A stretch of DNA of 33,433 nt from positions 1-33,433 of the forward strand of contig JADLBT010000390.1 in NCBI GenBank assembly GCA_020847555.1. Direction: 5' to 3'. Each line of letters starts with the position of its first letter. The first letter of the stretch is position 1. The stretch is from Gemmataceae bacterium. GTDB lineage: Bacteria; Planctomycetota; Planctomycetia; Gemmatales; Gemmataceae. The position numbers and the translations under genes were made by a program. The notes under the pieces were generated by a model. The model was not told where the DNA came from. It searched no databases and saw only the letters and a program-made list of their open reading frames with translations. Of the stretch, positions 31,342-33,433 are shown piece after piece.

Positions 31342-31410
31342 AAGCCCACGGGCGGCGCCCCGCGGGCCAGGTTCCCAACACTGCACCCACGGGACGCCAC
31401 CCGTGGGCTT
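31342..31410. repeat. Two-hairpin copy of the AAAGCCCACGGG family between convergent genes
   Basis: Left arm 31342-31366 and right arm 31386-31410 are reverse complements over 25 bases with three mismatches. All three are C-A on the plus strand and therefore G-U wobbles on the minus strand, so a minus-strand RNA would fold throughout. It lies 10 bases beyond the thioredoxin-like gene's stop (minus strand) and 18 bases after the AnmK-like stop, so it could end both transcripts. Confidence 0.85.
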
Positions 31411-31420
31411 CCGGGGGCTC

Positions 31421-31843
31421 TCACCGCACCAGCCGATTGGCCTCGGAGAGAAACGGCCCCGCGCTCACAAGCCCCTGGATGCGATCAATCTCGTTCCCCT
31501 GGCCATCGACGAACACCATGCAGGGAATCGACGAGACCCGGAAGCGCTGGGCCAGTTCCGGGTTGTGATCGATGTTGACGCGGATGGCCACCGTCCTGGT
31601 CGCCAGGAACTCGCGCACGCGCCCCTCGGCGAGCGTCGTCCGTTCGAGCTGCCGGCACGGGCCGCACCAGTCGGCGAAGAACTCGATGAACACCACCTTC
31701 TTCTCCCGGTTCGCCTTCGCGATTGCTTCGGGATAGGAAATGGCGTGAAAGGCCGGCCCGGCCTTGCCGCGTTTCTCGCACCCGGGAGCCGGGATGAGCA
31801 GGGCGAAGACCAGGGCCAGCATCAGGATGGGTAGACGCATCAT
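31421..31843 (-). CDS. Thioredoxin-like lipoprotein
   Basis: A 140-residue exported thioredoxin-fold protein. The N-terminus (MMRLPILMLALVFALLIPAP) is a signal sequence ending in G21-C22, a partial lipobox (APGC instead of the ideal L-A/S-G-C), so lipid attachment is likely but not certain. The redox motif W59-C60-G-P-C63 is intact in FFADWCGPCRQLE. It is followed by RVNIDHNPELAQRFRVSSIP, whose proline (107) is the conserved cis-Pro, and by FVDGQGNEIDRIQG. It should be a periplasmic thiol-disulphide oxidoreductase, reducing or oxidising envelope proteins, possibly cytochrome maturation factors. The start is ATG 31843 (ATG 31840 is the alternative), with GGAG 9 bases upstream. It sits 95 bases downstream of the MFS gene on the same strand. 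Confidence 0.9.
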   Translation of the reverse strand: MMRLPILMLALVFALLIPAPGCEKRGKAGPAFHAISYPEAIAKANREKKVVFIEFFADWCGPCRQLERTTLAEGRVREFLATRTVAIRVNIDHNPELAQRFRVSSIPCMVFVDGQGNEIDRIQGLVSAGPFLSEANRLVR

Positions 31844-31938
31844 GGGTCGCGCTCCACGGAGATGGGTGGTTCGGACCGCTTCCGCTTTCGGCCCGCCGTT
31901 ATTGTAGCGGCCGGGGCCGGGCGGCGCGCACCGGCCGG

Positions 31939-33246
31939 TCACGCCGCCGCCTGGCGCTCGCCCTCGCGCAGCGGGCGGCGCAGCACGACGCTGACCGCCA
32001 CCGCCGCCAGCAGCAGGCCGGCGGACAGGTAGAAGGCGTGGTCGAGGGTTCTGGTTACGTCGCGCAGGTAGCCGGCGAACTGGGGCACGAAGAAGGCGAT
32101 GCCCCAACCGAGGAACACCAGGCCATAGTTGAACCCCAGGTTCTTCGACCCGAAGTAGTCGGCGGTGAACGCCGGCATCAGCGCCAACCCGCCGCCGTAC
32201 TGCCAGTACGCCACCCCGACCACCAGGAACAGCAGCAGCACGTTCCGCGACGCCATGACGGTCGGCATCAGCAGCAGACAGCCCGCCGAGACGATGCCGT
32301 TGATGAGGTAGGCGTTGCTCCGGCCGATCCGGTCGGAGTAAAGGCCGGTGCCGATCCGGCCGGTGGCGTTCACCAGTCCGCCGAACGACGACAGCAGCCA
32401 CGCATTGGCCGCGAAGAACGCCACCGCGGCGGCCGTCTCGTTGAGCATGGGGGAGGCGTTGGCGATGATCAGCAGCCCCGACTGGGCCGACCCGATGAAG
32501 AGGAACACCAGGGCGTAAAACTGCCACGTCCGCAGCATCTCTCCCGGAGTCCAGTCGGTCCCCGTCAGGCGCGCCGCCTGTGCGGACGCGGTCACGGGAG
32601 CGCCGGGCGGCACATACCCGGCCGGCGGCCAGCTGAGGAGCTGGCCGGCGACGATGACCACGACGGCGAACAGGAGGCCCAGGCCGATGAAGCTGCCGGA
32701 CAGGCCGAAGTGCGTCATGAGCGCGTCCGCCAGCGGGGAGATGTAGATCGCCGCCCCGCCGTACCCGCCGACGACCAGGCCAACAATCAGCCCGCGCCGA
32801 TGCGGTCCGAACCACCGGACGGCCGCCGGCGTGGCGGCCGCGTACCCCAGCCCCATGCCGATCCCGCCCAGCACGCCGAATCCGAGGATCAGGCCGACGT
32901 AGCTGCGCAGCAGCCCCGCCAGGATGCAACCGCCGGCCAGGCAGAGGCCGCCGAGCGTGGCCCCGACCTTCGGCCCGCAGCGGTCCTGCAGCCGCCCGCC
33001 CGGGATCATCACCAGCGCGAAGATAAATCCGCACAGCGCGTACGCCCACGTCGCCTGGGCGTCGGTGAGGTAGGTCCAGCCCTCGTTCAGCCCGGCCATC
33101 GGCGACCCGGGCGGATGGGTGGAACTGCCGGTCAGCTCCTTCTTCCACACGCTCCAGGCGTAGAGGATGCCCAGGCACAGATTCACCGCTGTCCCGGCGA
33201 AGGTGACGACCCATGCTCTGGCGGGGACTTTCGCTTCCGCTCCCAT
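31939..33246 (-). CDS. MFS transporter, oxalate/formate antiporter (OFA)-type
   Basis: A 435-residue major-facilitator protein with twelve hydrophobic segments. The first span segment AVNLCLGILYAWSVWKKEL (about 19-37) is the OFA-family signature (GxxYAWSVF-type). The loop motif GGRLQDRCGPK (about 79-89) is the MFS A-motif variant, and GRIGTGLYSDRIGRS occurs in the second half. Family members exchange oxalate/formate, or carry lactate and other monocarboxylates; the actual substrate is unknown. The long loop between spans 6 and 7 (about 205-245) includes GYVPPGAPVTAS. The ATG at 33246 is selected because CCGGAGACC lies upstream at normal spacing and the first span begins soon after. The upstream open frame is not coding. 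It may be co-transcribed with the thioredoxin-like gene. Confidence 0.9.
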   Translation of the reverse strand: MGAEAKVPARAWVVTFAGTAVNLCLGILYAWSVWKKELTGSSTHPPGSPMAGLNEGWTYLTDAQATWAYALCGFIFALVMIPGGRLQDRCGPKVGATLGGLCLAGGCILAGLLRSYVGLILGFGVLGGIGMGLGYAAATPAAVRWFGPHRRGLIVGLVVGGYGGAAIYISPLADALMTHFGLSGSFIGLGLLFAVVVIVAGQLLSWPPAGYVPPGAPVTASAQAARLTGTDWTPGEMLRTWQFYALVFLFIGSAQSGLLIIANASPMLNETAAAVAFFAANAWLLSSFGGLVNATGRIGTGLYSDRIGRSNAYLINGIVSAGCLLLMPTVMASRNVLLLFLVVGVAYWQYGGGLALMPAFTADYFGSKNLGFNYGLVFLGWGIAFFVPQFAGYLRDVTRTLDHAFYLSAGLLLAAVAVSVVLRRPLREGERQAAA

Positions 33247-33408
33247 GTGGGGTCTCCGGGGAAAGAAGGCAGCATACCACCCCGGCGAGCGGATTGCAAA
33301 AAGCGGGGCGTGACGGCGGACGGCGGCCCGGGGGGTTGTGGAATGTCCTTGCGGTCCGGCCTTCCGTAGGATGTGATGGCAGACACGCCGCACCCCAGAG
33401 GACTCTCC

Positions 33409-33429
33409 CCGACGCCCGCAGGGCGTCGG
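33409..33429. repeat. Perfect 9-bp hairpin at the window end
   Basis: CCGACGCCC (33409-33417) pairs with GGGCGTCGG (33421-33429) across GCA. It resembles the other short GC-rich intergenic hairpins of the window in style but not in sequence. The element may continue beyond the window. Confidence 0.6.
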
Positions 33430-33433
33430 CTAG

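Noticed and set aside
26981..31410. CRISPR array, suggested by recurring CCCACGGG units
   Set aside because: Units are kilobases apart, lie in both single and inverted double form, have no regular spacers, and no cas gene is present.

Overview
The window looks like a chromosomal segment of a planctomycete, most likely Gemmataceae-like. The base composition is very GC-rich. It carries proteins typical of that phylum: a giant secreted 'PVC-type' protein with one CxxCH haem motif and HEAT-like repeats, zinc-ribbon-headed PP2C and WD40 proteins, and a STAS / HATPase / PP2C signalling set. I see no rRNA, tRNA, CRISPR array, transposase, integrase or phage gene. The assignment to organism is inference from gene content.

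Left part (1-6706): a LOG-like Rossmann protein and a STAS protein on the minus strand, then on the plus strand a WD40/zinc-ribbon protein, an extended SDR epimerase, a secreted protein of unknown function and an MgtE magnesium transporter.

Middle (6796-23626, all minus strand, read right to left): an M1-type metallopeptidase fused to an outer-membrane beta-barrel; a surface-polysaccharide set (GDP-mannose 4,6-dehydratase, ABC-2 permease, ABC ATPase, phosphomannose isomerase, glycosyltransferase); a response-regulator/HATPase fusion and a PP2C phosphatase; an unrecognised protein; and a 1611-residue fusion of polysaccharide deacetylase, beta-propeller, HEAT, cytochrome c and carbohydrate-binding-like domains. 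Gaps from gmd to the PP2C gene are 63-214 bases, so a long co-transcribed unit is plausible. ManA and Gmd suggest a GDP-mannose-derived 6-deoxyhexose glycan exported by the ABC pair.

Right part (24025-33246): a small secreted protein, a DksA/TraR-type zinc-finger regulator followed by a clean intrinsic terminator, an HtrA-type protease, a 35-residue single-span membrane protein, a polytopic membrane protein, a C26-family amidase homologue that lacks its catalytic cysteine, an AnmK-like kinase with altered motifs, a thioredoxin-like lipoprotein and an OFA-type MFS transporter.

The most striking non-coding signal is a dispersed family of palindromic elements built on AAAGCCCACGGGTGGCG / CGCCACCCGTGGGCTTT. 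It has seven recognisable copies, all intergenic, in single-hairpin and two-hairpin forms. A second family (GAGCCCGCAGC...GCTGCGGG) and some further hairpins also lie only between genes. The most interesting proteins are the peptidase-barrel fusion, the giant deacetylase-cytochrome fusion, the phosphorelay-to-anti-sigma fusion with its PP2C neighbour, and the adjacent pair of degenerate cell-wall-type enzymes.
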